Both the position numbers and the translations under genes were made by a program. Of a DNA stretch of 64,000 bases, positions 23,773 to 35,327 are shown piece by piece. Below the pieces are notes generated by a model. The model was given only the letters and a program-made list of their open reading frames with translations. It was not told the origin of the DNA and made no database searches. Position 1 is the stretch's first letter. Each line of letters opens with the position of its first letter. Origin of the DNA: Spirometra erinaceieuropaei. Lineage: Eukaryota; Platyhelminthes; Cestoda; Diphyllobothriidea; Diphyllobothriidae. The stretch spans positions 1,090,692 to 1,154,691 of the forward strand of contig CACRXP010000017.1 of assembly GCA_902702965.1 (NCBI GenBank). Direction: 5' to 3'.

Positions 23773-24330
23773 CGTCACACTTGGATTTAAGGTTTTCAAA
23801 CTACAAGCCGTTTATTTTTCGCGTAAGGAAAACCACACATTTCTTTACGGCATTAAGAGGCGATCAAATAGGGTTCTTAAAATTTAGCAGTGGATTTGAA
23901 CCATATTGTTAACTTTACATGCCACATGGTAAATGCGCAGACATGACGTTTTATGAACGGTCACTTTAAGGTATTAAAAAATTTCACAATTGAAAACTTT
24001 TTCAAAGTCAAATCATGCGCATCTTCGAATATAAAATTTGAAGAAAACGTGATGTTCTACCGAATAAGCATAAGAATGAATATTCTTACACTTGCTTTCC
24101 ATGAAATATAATTGAATTTTTAGGGGCATCGAAAGTCAATGAGAAAAATGCATGCTACTTTAGTATTCATTTTGTACAGAGTGTGGTTTTTGCATGCAGT
24201 CGGAAGGAATTCCGTTTGAAAGCCGGCATCCTGAAGTAAGTGAATTATTATAGAATTGTGCTGCACACTGATTAATGTTACGTATTTGGAAATTTCAGTT
24301 GGCCTTCCGTGAGTTAGTCCACCTACTGTA

Positions 24331-25195
24331 TCTGGTTTATCTGCACTTTGTCGCATCATTATTTGACCTTGACAGAGTAACTTGGTCCTTTCAGGACGGA
24401 GAGTAAGGACGCACTCCCATGTGCTTGCTATCAAAACCCATTTATTTTTGTGGAACCTGATCATTTGTGTGTTTGCCAGCGGTACCTTGTACGCGCAAAC
24501 GGGCTAATTTGTCTTGTCAGACATTACCACCGATCCCGCCTCCGGTCGTCTCGACTCGATAATGACAGTGGGTCAAAGCGGGTGAGGGAGGAGGGCATGC
24601 GGAAGATTCTGTGAGAGTTTAATACCACTTGAAATCAAACTGTAATTCACGCCTAAGTCATTGCCCTTGAACCCGTCATGCTGCGTAGCACATGGGGGAA
24701 ATCGCCCTCCGCGTCGGTTAAGCTGATATACTAAATAAAAGTTCATGAAGTATGAGGGTTTCTTCCCTTCATTTTCCGTGATTGGCTGCAGAAGTGACGC
24801 TTGATGATCGGATTGATAAAAGTAGGTCCTTGTTGCTAAGTCACATTTATACTGAACTTTTCGTGTTCAGTTCCTTCGGCGCCTGCCGCGTGTTTTGATC
24901 CGCCTCATGAGAGTCATAGCATGGTTCCCCCCGTGTTAGCCGGTGATTCGTGTACCAGATCAGGATCTGTGCTGCCAGTGACCTTCCAGCAATTGTGCGT
25001 TTTTATGATGGGGTAAAAAAAGTAGAAAGAACCATTTTAGGCTTTAAAAGTGCTAAGAAAATGTGCAATTTTCAACATATGCAAATGACAGTATGTACGC
25101 AGTGATGAAAAAGACATGCACCACGCATGCCAGCAGTGCGTAAAATAAGGCGTGTTCAAGTGTTTGTCAAGCTATACTAAATTTGTTGCTATTTT
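24331..25195. other. Unannotated sequence with ATTGG-box patch
   Basis: TCCTTTCAGGACGGAGAGT at about 24388 recurs exactly near 28510, so part of this is an unclassified dispersed repeat. A GC-richer patch with GTGATTGGCTGCAG lies near 24780. No gene is supported. Confidence 0.35.
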
Positions 25196-25366
25196 ACCCT
25201 AACATAGCTCACGTTGACAGTCTCCCTTGTCAATGTCGGTAATGCTGCTCTGTCTATATCATTCACCGCTGTGCGGCTGCTGGTTGGACTCGAGAGAGAG
25301 CCCTAATGCACAACGGGACGAGTGATTTCCGTAGAAACGATCGGTGAGCGTCTCTCGACCATTATG
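25196..25366 (+). repeat. SINE-like repeat copy 1
   Basis: Shares CCGCTGTGCGGCTGCTGGTTGG, a GAGAGAG box, and CGATCGGTGAGCG with copies at 42.0, 42.2 and 44.4 kb. This copy is diverged and lacks the tRNA-like B-box portion that is seen only in the 42.0-kb copy. Confidence 0.7.
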
Positions 25367-26279
25367 ACTCACGTTGTCATGGTTAGTGTCTTCGGAAATG
25401 TTACATATGTGACCATACAGCTGTTTATGGACTGGAAATTTGCAGTCGAATTGATTCATCTAACAAAGTATCGGTAGCCTTGATTTGTTGGCATTTTATT
25501 ACACAGTATTTAAATCCCTTTATTTTAAACAGAACACTGTTCTTTTCACTAGGACCCTAGTGTCTTCTAAGACAGTATGTTCTACTCCACCTGAGTGAAG
25601 AAGTCGAACTTGTCGGTTGGTGGCGCACAGCACTATTGTGTTTAATTATTGTGCTGTCTTCGGTATTGCATGACGTTATTCTTTGTAATTTACATTCGAA
25701 CAGTCATATCTGCTAGGAAGAGTTGCATTAAATCAGGAACTGTAGCCTCGCGGAACACTGTCCGTCTGACAAAGTAATTCTCATATCAAAGACTTTGGCA
25801 GAAACCGTTAAAATCCTTTCTTATTAGGATTCCTGTTGTGCCCCACGATTAAATGGAACGTTTGCCAGTATTTCTGATTTTTCTTTCTATTTGATGCAGT
25901 CTAGAGCTTACTCGGATTAATCATAAGGACAAGTAAGTGTTGAGCGGCTTTATAGTGGAAGTTATCAATAATTTTGCATTGAGACTTTTCTATACCAACT
26001 TTCTTTATTTCGTTGGAACACCAGCTCATTGCAGTGCAAGGAATGTTGTGCCTTAAATTATTGCATGAATATCTTTAACTATGCTAGCTTAAGTCGGCTG
26101 TTTTTTTGCCAGGTCTAATAATATCAGTTAGAGTTTCGTAATTTATTTGGGTGCTTATCCTTATTTGGTTACGATGAAGTAATCTGGTTGTTCTATTTAG
26201 TTTACCTGGCTTACGAGACGTGAAGTTCTATTTTCAAAATCAGACTTGAAAAATTCTATTTGACATGTCCTTAACTGAG
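25367..26279. other. Unannotated AT-rich sequence
   Basis: No feature was supported. Confidence 0.4.
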
Positions 26280-26283
26280 TTTC

Positions 26284-26559
26284 CTTTCGTAAGTTTTTGC
26301 GAACGTACCAGTCATGGAAACGGTCAACTACCTCTGTCATTTCATTGTCGACAATCAGCAGGATATAGGAATGCCAGTGGATGCTCTCAAGGAATTGTTA
26401 TTGAGGTGTACCTTAAACGTGCAGTTTCTATTTGACAATAATCTGTATAGGCAGATGGACGGAGTAGTAATGGGCTCGCCCCCTTTTCTGTTTTTTGGCG
26501 AATATATTCATAGGGAAGCTGGAAGCCGAAGGAGCACGCAATTGGATGAGTTCCCTTAG
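26284..26559 (+). pseudogene. Decayed PLE RT fragment (family C)
   Basis: The frame contains FANVPVMETVNYLCHF, MPVDALKELLLRCTLNVQF and RQMDGVVMGSPPF, the finger/palm portion of the same PLE reverse transcriptase that is found decayed at 2.4 kb. The copy breaks off after the GSP motif, and no YVDD or endonuclease follows. Similarity to the 2.4-kb copy is high over about 70 residues, so they are one family. Confidence 0.75.
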
Positions 26560-28890
26560 ACGTCATTGTCCTACTCTTCTCCAATTTATTTGACCTTTTA
26601 CGATTTGCATATAAAGCCTTAAGTACATGAGCAACTCACAAAGGGTGCAACAGGCCAGACGCAGGCAACTGTTTCACGGTCGTTGTCGGTCATCAGTACG
26701 CCATAGTCCCTGAATACAGTTGCTCTCGTGCTTCACTTTGTTCTAAGAGAGCTAAACAATTGTTGCCGTGCGTACGCATGCGTATTTCTCGACTACTTCT
26801 CTGCTTTCAACACAGTCTCGTGCTATCTTCTCCTCAACAAAACCCTTTGATGCTGCCCTCCTGACTGAATCGTTTCTCAAGTTGAAGGTTATTTTATCTT
26901 CCGTACGCAATTCGTCTAATCGGACAAGAAAAAACTTCTGTTTATCAGTATATCTGCGGAGACCTATAAGGTTCAATTTTTTCCTCTTCTTATTACGTCA
27001 CACTGATGACCTGAGATGGCGCAATGACTGCCTATTTGCTAAGTCTGCTGATTTTATGGTTGTTGACCATCCTGCAGAAAATCAGACTCATCGTCACCTA
27101 CTGAAGGATGGCTTAGCTCATGTCTCTGCACGGTCATTGAAAAGTGATTTTCTGCCTAATGAAAAGAAATCTGCTCAGTGTGTTTTTTGATTGCCACCCT
27201 CTCTCATTTTTGAATCTTTTGGCGTTCTTCCAAGTGAAGTATTATCTTTCCTTACTTTGATGTTACTTTCTTCCCATATTGCCGTTGTCCTTCCTTTTGA
27301 AACCTTTTTCGCTTAAAGTCGTAAAATTGTTTATTACATTCGCCGTCTACCCACTAATCACATAGCTCAACTCCTAACTTAGAGATGCTTGCATTCTTCC
27401 TCTCGTTCTTTATTATTCTCTGGTTGTCTTACCTGTCTTGCTTAGAAATGATATGGTCATTTTAAAACCTGTTCTCCGAATGTTCTCTTCTGCTGCCGAT
27501 GCTCTTCATGTCTTTAGCTGATATTGTAGTACAACAACATTTTACAACATTCGAGCAATTCGCTGATCGAATTCAGAATGATGTCCATCTCCTTCACCCC
27601 GAATTAATGGCTCCGAAGTCTTTCCGCCCCATGCGCCCTGGCTCCAGAGATTTCAGCATTTTGTATTTTCATTTCTGGTACGATACATAACATATGAAGA
27701 GGCCGAAATACAAGAGTTGAGACTTGAACTGTCCCTATAATGATTGCGCAGTCTTTATACAAACCCATTAACTCTCTTATCATCTATAAATCTGAATTCT
27801 GGCCATGCGAATGGAGGACGTTCTTGCTGAAAATTTTAGACTGATACTTTCAAAATAAAGCTTATTCCTCTCTCATTCACACCATTGAGTCCTGTCCACA
27901 CTATCACCGCACATGAACGTTACGCATCGGTCTGATAGACCACTTTCGAATCCACCACACAGTCACCGTCAAACGAGTGCCTAGAGAACCAACATACACC
28001 CGTCGGCCTCATCTCATCTACCGCTTTGCCCATGCATATACAGTCAACGCATACGCCTAATCGGCCATATGAACCTTCATGAAAACCTGTGGTATACAAC
28101 ATATATGAACCGGTCCAACATCACCCAGCAGATACACGGAATGGGCGCCTCACAAGTAAATGGAATGCGCTCTCTTTGGCTCATTCTTAATGCGACCTCT
28201 ATGGCACTAACACACTCTTGAGAGTTGAACGGCCTATCCCCTTGCGTGAGAGCATAGTGTGCTCTGCCTGGCCAGGACGTATGTTGCACACCTAGACGGA
28301 CTGTCTAATCTAACCATTAATCAATTGACCGATTTGGACAATCGATTGGTGTACTGGAGAGGGAGGATAGCATGAGGCCGGCTCTGGGAACCTCGTTTCC
28401 AGGGCACTTCAACGCATTACTCAGCATAAAAAATCTAATGCATTTCCAAGCTATCACGATGCTCTAAGAGTCGTGGCTTTGAAGGCTGCTAACTGTTTGG
28501 TTGACTTAATCCTTTCAGGACGGAGAGTCAGATTACAATGGCTCCTTGACAATGTGGCCTCAATGAAACTTGCTCTGAGTTGATATCCAAGGCATCCCTT
28601 TCTGGTTTATGCGGAAATGGGGTTCATCTTGTGCGGACCAGGCGTGTGTGACACGCGCAGACAGGCTGTCTGGCCTTGTTAGCCATTGCTTATGATTCCA
28701 CTCCGGTCTTCTTGAGGGTAGCATGCTGTGGATGCTGCGCATGTCTACCGTACCAAATAATGTATGCTCAGCGATCTAATAGTTCAATTACTACCAGCAT
28801 ACTACTAGCATGAATTCAATAGATTCTTTTGTGTACGTTAAGAATGAATCAGATGAAAATTTTCAGCATGAATGCAGTGAACGTTTTTCG
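26560..28890. other. Mostly unannotated; foldback-repeat copy at about 26.62-26.71 kb
   Basis: The segment GTGCAACAGGCC ... CACGGTCGTTGTCGGTCATC is a copy of the foldback repeat at 54.8 and 55.1 kb. A 140-codon open frame (26768-27190) overlaps an open minus-strand frame and shows no domain, so neither is called a gene. TCCTTTCAGGACGGAGAGT at about 28510 repeats the 24388 motif. Confidence 0.35.
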
Positions 28891-28895
28891 CCGTT

Positions 28896-29374
28896 ACTTT
28901 GTAGCGGTAAAGCAGCGAGAGAAGGTTCTCTGAGCGCCACAACCACCAAGTCGAATCCCAAGTCGTAAGAAGAAGAAGACAGAAGGAACCAGAATAATGG
29001 GTTTATTGTGCACAGAACCCGGAGCTGTCCTCTCAGGCGGCAGTGGCCACTGGCGAAGCCAGGGCTGCTGTTGACTGCGTCCAGTCATGCCTGACAGTCC
29101 CTTGGACAGCGGGGGCAGCCACTTTTGTGGGCTCGTGGGCCAAGCTCAAGTGGTGTCCAGTCAGTGCGTGTTTCATTTGCCGAGAGGCGGTGTCCCAGTG
29201 GCTTGTTTCGCTGGTTGCAGGGGGTGGCGCGTTCAGCTGGCGCATGGGCAGCTGCGGCTGTGCGGCCGCAGGTGTGCCCGAGCTGTCCGTCGTGTGACTT
29301 TAGGTCAGCGCGTCTGGAACGGCTCACTGTAAAAGGGTGAATGACTTTGAGGCAGCGAGGTCTTAAACAATGAC
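28896..29374 (-). mobile_element. Possible solo LTR of a retrotransposon
   Basis: A 480-bp GC-rich block. Read on the minus strand it has a polyadenylation signal in CTGTGCACAATAAACCCATT, a pyrimidine-rich TCTTCTTCTTCTTACG tract and then GGGATTCGACTTGG, a layout typical of the R-U5 part of Gypsy or Pao LTRs. The direct start TGT and end ACA are only tentative and no target duplication was found. No internal retrotransposon genes lie next to it. A non-LTR origin cannot be ruled out. Confidence 0.4.
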
Positions 29375-32010
29375 ACCAGACGGGTCATGATGGCTGGCCG
29401 CACCAACTTCGCAAATACCGCACCTTTTTCACACTTATGTTCCCCCATTGTTTTTATGCATTCTGCACAGTAAAATTACATGTAAAATTTTTGCAGCCTA
29501 ATTATTTTCATTCACACCGGTATCGTTTAAATGGAGTTTTAAGGGCTTCTGTCATTTGCTTTAAATATACTGACGGATACTGTCTGACTGAAGCTACGAT
29601 CCCTGGGCCCACCATGCTTTGGGACATCCGTTAAACATCGTCGTTGCGGAAGTCGAACTATCAGTTTGCAGTATTATGAAGAATCATTGGAAGAGGAACT
29701 TTTTGCCCATCATGGGCGCAATTTTCGTGCATGAAAGATTTACGTATGAACATTCAGTTACAACGAAAAAATGTTTGTTTATACTGTTAATTAATTAGAT
29801 AAAGCAGTTTGGAGCACTTATCCATTCGTTACGCAAGTAACCGTTCCCGAAATTGATTTGATGGGACCCCGACGGGTCTTTAATAAAAAATTATTATTAC
29901 GACATTATGATTTGATTAAGGATTACAGTTAAGGTCTACTGTACCGTTAGGGTCAAATAACCCCAGTGTTTACCCTGCCTTCTACCCTACCTCTAACTTT
30001 ACCCAGTATTTTGTGAATTCGAAACCGATGGCCCGCTGCGTACCCTGCGTCCTGTGTATTGTCTCCTACGTCATCACTAATATTTAAGGATACCTCGTTA
30101 CCTTTGCAAAATAAGTAGCAAATAATGTGCGCTCGCACGTCCATTGGGTGCTTCGCCAACAAAGGCTCACGGCTAGACCCAATCATGGTCTCCCACCGTG
30201 AGCGTCCTCATGGGTTTCCTTTACAAACTGACCCGCCAGTAAGTCAATCATCTACGCACTTAAGCAAACAAAAACACGAATGATTTTTTGTGTAATCATA
30301 AAGTTGTTGATTGGCTACGTTTTTCTGAAATTACACATACAAACCCGGTTTCCACCATATCCGTATTACTGGTGGTCCATTAACGGTTATCAAAGAGATG
30401 TTGTTATAGATTTCCAAAACGTAAGCGATAAGGCCTAAGGTAAAGATATTTGCCTTATTTTATAAATTACGACAGTCTGGACAACCGTGCAAACATCTGC
30501 GTGGGGTTTCCCAAGAGTAAGTAAACCTTCAAGAAGGGTCCAAACTCTGGATTAGCTTACAAACAACATCCTTAAATAGATTTGAAATATCGGATCTGGT
30601 TCACAATGGCCGTGACCGAGCGATTCAATAACCCATCACAATATCACTATCAGAGTAGAACACCACTACTCAAACCTGCAATGAAGTTCTACGGCCCAGA
30701 GTAACTAACCTCCATGCGCGGTTCTTATTTCATTTCTAGTATCTTTAATAGAAAGCCTAACTGGGATGAATGAACCTTTATCGAATAACACCGGTCATTT
30801 TCAGTTTTCATTTTGATTTACTTATCCACTGGAATAAATATCTTCAAGTCAAAATCCGTTTACCTAATATAAATGAGCAAACACATAAGTATTTACTCCC
30901 ATCTGTCGGTCGTTCCGTTCTGTTCAGCAGTTCTTTGCTTTCCCAACCAGCGTATGACTCGAAGCAGTGTTCAGTAATGCAGTTAATTATTTCGGCGCAT
31001 GTTTTACGAAATCGACAGACTTAACCACGCGAAGTTTAAAATTATTACGTGCAGTATTTCTTTACAAAATATGGCTTCTTACCTCAGATAGGCAATAAAA
31101 ACCTTTGCTCCTGAGTGGCCTGCTTGACTCGATGGGTTAGACCACTGATCGTCGGCCGTAATCAAGAAAGTGATTTTCCACATTGGATCCCGCTTTAAAC
31201 ACTTGTTGACACCCAAATACCAATCCAATGGGATGTACGATGTGCCTTACATGGGACGAACGTTATAGTAATGTGGTCGCACCGGGTTAACCGATGCGCG
31301 TGGACCAACATTGCATAACATTGTCCTGGCGAGTATGTCCCCGCACAGATACGCTGCCGGCAATTCGCATGCCTGAAGATGGGACATAGGAGACGCGAAT
31401 TGGACCTGGTTCTGCAAGTTTGACTCTAGTGATAATAAGTACCTATAAGCAGTACCTTGACGGACCACTCCCCAAACGCATCAACGAACCTAGGTCGATT
31501 CTTCTGCCCCACCCCGTCTCGACACCCATCTCTAACCTATGGCTCCTCGACGCCGTATCCAGCACGGCGGCCGTACCCCGGTAACCGTCCTCTACTGACA
31601 GGTCAAACTAGATGAGGGTGTCCGGTGTGCGTGTGTATGTATTCACAGACGGTACTTCAAGAACTAATCACAAAGCTCCCACCACACTCCAAACAAAAAC
31701 TTCCTACAGAGAGGAGGGCATGCAATCCCATAAGCGACACAGGCTAACTTGGTCCGTCCTCCCACTAAACAAAAGTTGTGACCGATATTGGAATTCTGAG
31801 GCCTCTTGAGATGACTAAGCAGCCTATATATGGATAGTACTGCTCACTCCTCGCGGGAGAGCATAGAATAAGTGCCTTAAAATTTGCTGCTTAAACAATC
31901 TATCGATAAGTCGACTGTGTCTGTTGACGCAAAAAGGTGTGATCGAAAATTGCAACACATAACAACGCCTGTTCCCATCCCCGTGTCATCCCGCAGGTTG
32001 CCAACATGAC
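29375..32010. other. Unannotated sequence
   Basis: No gene was supported. ACCCCGACGGGTCTTTAATAAAAAATTATTATTACG at about 29866-29900 looks like an AT-rich 3' end of a retroposed repeat, but no partner copy was seen in the window. Confidence 0.35.
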
Positions 32011-32672
32011 TAGCCTGGAATGCTTATTTCCTTTTAGACAATCCAATAACAAACCGTCTAGAAGGGAGAACAGATGTGATTGCACGAGAACTGGCCCGCT
32101 ACAAAGTGGGCATTGAGGCTCTCAGTGAAACCCGCTTCTCTAAGTAGGGTCAACTGGGGGAAATGGATGCCGGATAAACCTTCTTCTGGAGCGTACTTCC
32201 GAAAGCAGACGGCCGGGAAACCGGAGTCAAATTCGCCACTGGGAATGAGATCGGGAGATGGCCTGCTCGTCACTAAGGCGAGGTGTGGTGCCGGCTACTA
32301 GACGGATCACTGCCTTGTCATTTCCAAAGGGAGGCACCATCTGCATCCGTGCGTGCTACCGCAAGAAAAGTCAATATCAGGTAAGTTAGATGTTGTATTT
32401 CTTGGTACAACTGAACGCTAACTGAATTTTAGCAATTGCATGAACGCGAACCTCGAAAAAATACAAACAATGGAGGCGGATACCAGTGTCGGAACATAAC
32501 GGAGGGACCTGCGGTACACCATGCAGACCACCGCTATGAAATCCCCCGGCCGCGCACGCCGCCAGCACCAGGGTAGGACTTATGACAACGACGAGAAAAT
32601 TCTCATACTCCTCTGTGCGAGAAAGCCAACATACGGCCTACACCAGTAGCATCAACGACGCTAATAAATCCA
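32011..32672 (+). pseudogene. Decayed RTE-type LINE (APE endonuclease and linker)
   Basis: The frame gives LLDNPITNRLEGRTDVIARE and then LARYKVGIEALSETRF, the start of an apurinic-like endonuclease of an RTE-clade LINE (the LSETR motif is diagnostic). Stops follow the K after RFS and the MDAG motif. TFFWS and further endonuclease scraps continue to about 32350. After an internal deletion, the linker upstream of the RT is visible at about 32500-32640 (WRDLRYTMQTTAMKSPGRAR, then RQHQ). It is clearly dead, and it is interrupted at the right by the 3' end of a PLE. Confidence 0.75.
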
Positions 32673-32737
32673 TTGGAAGCGATGAGACAGTCTTTAAGAG
32701 GGAGGCACCATCGCTGGGTCAAGAGCCTTATTAGCCT

Positions 32738-32771
32738 GAGGTTTCGGTTTCCTGCTCGAACCTATAATCAG
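32738..32771 (-). ncRNA. Decayed hammerhead ribozyme (PLE family A)
   Basis: Aligns with the ribozyme at 22.3 kb, but the core has CUGAUUA instead of CUGAUGA and GAAACCUC instead of GAAACGUC, which breaks stem III. Stem II (GGUUC/GGAAACC side) is partly kept. Expected to be inactive. Confidence 0.7.
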
Positions 32772-32833
32772 AAACAAAAGCAGATACGGTTAGTTCATGC
32801 ACAATGGGTTGCAGTACTTATAGGATGCAGTCG

Positions 32834-33110
32834 TCATGCTACCGCATATCTATGAATATTCACGGCTCCCCCTTCATCAGGGATCGCAGCACTTGGTATA
32901 TTGGCAATTTGATGGCCGCCATTCGCGTCGTTAATTGCTGCAATTCCATCACGTGCGCTGGATGTTGATGTGATAATTGCTAGACCATCTGACCCACCGA
33001 ACCTGGCGTTGGGAAAAGGGTTCACATGTGCGCTCCCTGCGTGGCTAATTACTCCGCCTAGGCGAAGTCTCAGCACTGAGTATGGAAGAGGAAGGTAACT
33101 GCACTTGAGA
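32834..33110 (-). pseudogene. PLE C-terminal tail, family A
   Basis: The minus-strand frame YSVLRLRLGGVISHAGS through IPDEGG matches the last 90 residues of the PLE protein at 22.4 kb. It is the 3' part of the rearranged element at 32.67-34.51 kb and has no endonuclease in front of it. Confidence 0.8.
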
Positions 33111-33120
33111 CGACAAACTG

Positions 33121-34509
33121 ATGTACAACCTGTCGTCAAAGGAGCTGACGAAGGATCAGATGCAGGTTCTACGGCACGACGCTTCATTCAACACGACTGA
33201 CGCCAAACCTGTTAACATGAGTGCAGCAGTGAAATCAATCCTTTGTCAGACGGAGGCAACGGAGGAGACTAAGAGTCGCATCCGACACCAAGTGTAGTCG
33301 CTCCAAATGGCCCACAGGCCGCGGGAAGTGCTTTCCAAGGTCGATCGTGATGCGTTTAGAGAATTCAAGGCCGACAAAGACCTGGTCAACGTGCCAGCGG
33401 ACAAGGGACGCTCCACGATTGTACTAGACAGGACAGACTACCTTCAAAAAGCCAAAGGTTTACTGGAGGACCGACAGTTCTATGTCCCATGTGCAACGAA
33501 CCCTTTAAAAGCGCTGACACGCGAAGTTAATGCTACGTTATTGGCCTTAGAGAACTCAGGTGAAATAACACCGACCGACAGGCGAATGGCGAGACCCCAA
33601 GATACGGCTTTGGCCCGATTCTATGGCCTCCCTAAGGTGCATAAAGGCGGCGCTCCTCTCCGACCCATCGTGTCGCTCAAAGGTACTCCAACGTACGGAC
33701 TGGCTATGTGGCTGTTCCGGCGTCTCAATTTCCTGACCGCTGAGTCAGACACCACGGTCTTTTCGTCAGCACAATTCCTGGAGAAACTCAAAGGGGTAAG
33801 CCTCCATCCAAATGAGGTCATGGTATCTTTTGATGTTACATCCCTTTTTACTTCTATTACCCAGAACCTGGCGGTGGAGACCATCGACCTGCTACTACAA
33901 AGCAAATACGATGAAACAGAGAATCGTCTTGGACACGCCCAAGTCCTCCAGCTCCTGAAGTTCTGTCTCAGGACGTACTTCACGTCCGACGGGGTAATCT
34001 ACGAGCAGATGAAGGGCACACCAATGGGTTCACCGATTTCGGGACTCATCGCCGAGGCCGTCCTGAAACGGTTAGAGTCGCTGGTCTTCCAACACCACAA
34101 ACCGACGTTCTGGGCCCGGTATGTGGGTGATACCTTCGTCGTTATCGAACGGGATCAGGTGTTGACATTCCAAGAACATCTCAACGTCGTCTTCCCGGAC
34201 AGTCAATTTACGATGGAGGAGGAAGAGAACAACCAGCTGGCCTTCCTGGATGTCCTCGTATGCCGCAAGGATTGTGGTGGACTAAAGACCAAAGTGTTCA
34301 GGAAAGCGACAAATACGATGCAAGTGCTGACCTTCAACAGTAATCACCCAATCAGCCACAAACGCAGTTGTGTAAGGACGCTCTATCGGCGTGTCGAAAC
34401 GCACTGCAGTGAGCCGGAAGACAAGATTGCCGAACTACAATACCTCCTATGGGCATTCAGAGCCAATGGCTACCCGCGCAACTTCGTCGACCGGTGCATA
34501 CGCAAAAGG
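33121..34509 (+). pseudogene. PLE N-terminus and reverse transcriptase, family A
   Basis: The plus-strand frame starts in KELTKDQMQVL, hits an in-frame TAG at 33295-33297, and is then open from ATG 33307 for about 400 codons. From that ATG the RT motifs are VPADKGRSTIVLD (29-41), FYGLPKVHK (105-113), DVTSLFTSI (176-184, motif A aspartate present), GTPMGSPIS (237-245) and RYVGDTFVV (271-279). In the last of these the first catalytic aspartate of the usual YVDD is replaced by G, so the polymerase would be dead. The frame ends in unrelated LINE sequence after CIRKR, without the GIY-YIG domain. It supplies the N-terminal part that is missing from the 22-kb copy. Confidence 0.85.
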
Positions 34510-34878
34510 ATCTGCACGGGATCTGCTAAAGCGTGCCGCGGAGAACCTTAAATTATTCTACGGTTACATAAGGCAGTGAAAGTGAAACAAGGATCCAATA
34601 TCACCTCTAAAGCCTGCTGAAGGCTAACATCTCACTGAAGACAGAGCGAAAGCTGATCATCTTTCTGAAATTTTTCTGTCTGCTTTTAGTATTGAAACAG
34701 GATTCAACCCTTCGGTCCTTCAATCCTTCGAAGACACCACAATTGTGGAAACCGTTCAGTTCACTGCCGGTATGGTTCTGGCAGAGTTGATCAGGCTAAA
34801 GGAATCAAAATCACCAGGTCTCGATGAGATTCCAGCTAAGATTTTGAAGAAACTGGCCTGTGAGGGGTTTCCGAAGAC
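34510..34878 (+). pseudogene. Non-LTR retrotransposon fragment (CR1/Jockey-like)
   Basis: Reading frames give ARDLLKRAAENLKLFYGYIR, then NKDPISPL, and later LIRLKESKSPGLDEIPAKIL. These match the endonuclease-to-RT linker and the first RT motif (KSPGPDxIPxxxL) of LINEs. Stops and frameshifts are present and the palm motifs are absent. It differs from the RTE piece at 32 kb and directly abuts the PLE break at 34509. Confidence 0.65.
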
Positions 34879-35325
34879 GATTTATGTGGAATTTGTTTGG
34901 CTACATCTATCGCCTCTGATAAAACGCATAGGTCTCCTATTCACATAAAATTCCTTACCAGATCAAAGAACTGTCCTTATTGCATCGAATCAACAATCTT
35001 GTTGAACTATAAAGTACACTGGTACGACCAACAGCCTGTGACTAGCTCTCTGGTGAGGAAAAAGGGATGGACTGAACAATTGGTCAGCAATAACATACTC
35101 AGTAAGGGTTGTCATTAAGGGGCTCTCCGAGACCATGAAGACGAAAAGGTAAACAAAGCCATCAGTTTCAAGACTAAAAAAGTGTAGACCTTTATGTCCT
35201 TCAGGTACCGACAAAATCTTTCATAACGTCTCAAGAACAGTGAACGTTAGGAATATATTCAAATATTTATGGATTTTTTTGAAGTGAGATGGCAAAAGCA
35301 CGTAATCAAATATGCACAAAAAGCA
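34879..35325. other. Unannotated sequence
   Basis: No feature was supported. Confidence 0.35.
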
Positions 35326-35327
35326 TA

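Larger units (their letters stand above)
21819..24328. mobile_element. MITE, long-TIR family, split by a PLE
   Basis: The left end CAGTAGGTGGGATAAATCATG and the right end CGTGAGTTAGTCCACCTACTG are flanked by TA at 21817-21818 and 24329-24330. The two halves (21819 to about 22211 and about 23773 to 24328) add up to a normal family member of about 950 bp. The middle is a PLE inserted in the MITE centre, between the GCTTTTGAACCC landmark and the ACTTGGATTTAAGG landmark. Confidence 0.85.
32673..34509. mobile_element. Penelope-like element (family A) with inverted 5' segment
   Basis: Two oppositely oriented parts of one PLE meet near 33110. From 33110 leftward on the minus strand lie the C-terminal tail (PYSVLRLRLGGVISHAGS), the 3' untranslated region and a decayed hammerhead, ending near 32673. 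From about 33115 rightward on the plus strand lie the N-terminus and reverse transcriptase, ending at CIRKR (34509). The GIY-YIG segment between them is missing. This order is what twin priming gives in LINEs: an inverted 5' piece joined to a normally oriented 3' piece. A short AAGTGCA match to the sister copy's coding sequence lies at the junction. Confidence 0.75.

Noticed and set aside
26616..26710. Hammerhead-like CUGAUGA ... GAAAC on the minus strand, with echoes at 54.86 and 55.07 kb
   Set aside because: Stem II does not abut the core on either side, stem I cannot form, and the other two copies lack CUGAUGA or GAAA. Treated as a foldback repeat only.
26768..27190. 140-codon open frame on the plus strand
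   Set aside because: A minus-strand frame overlaps it, composition is T-rich, and no domain or splice support was found.
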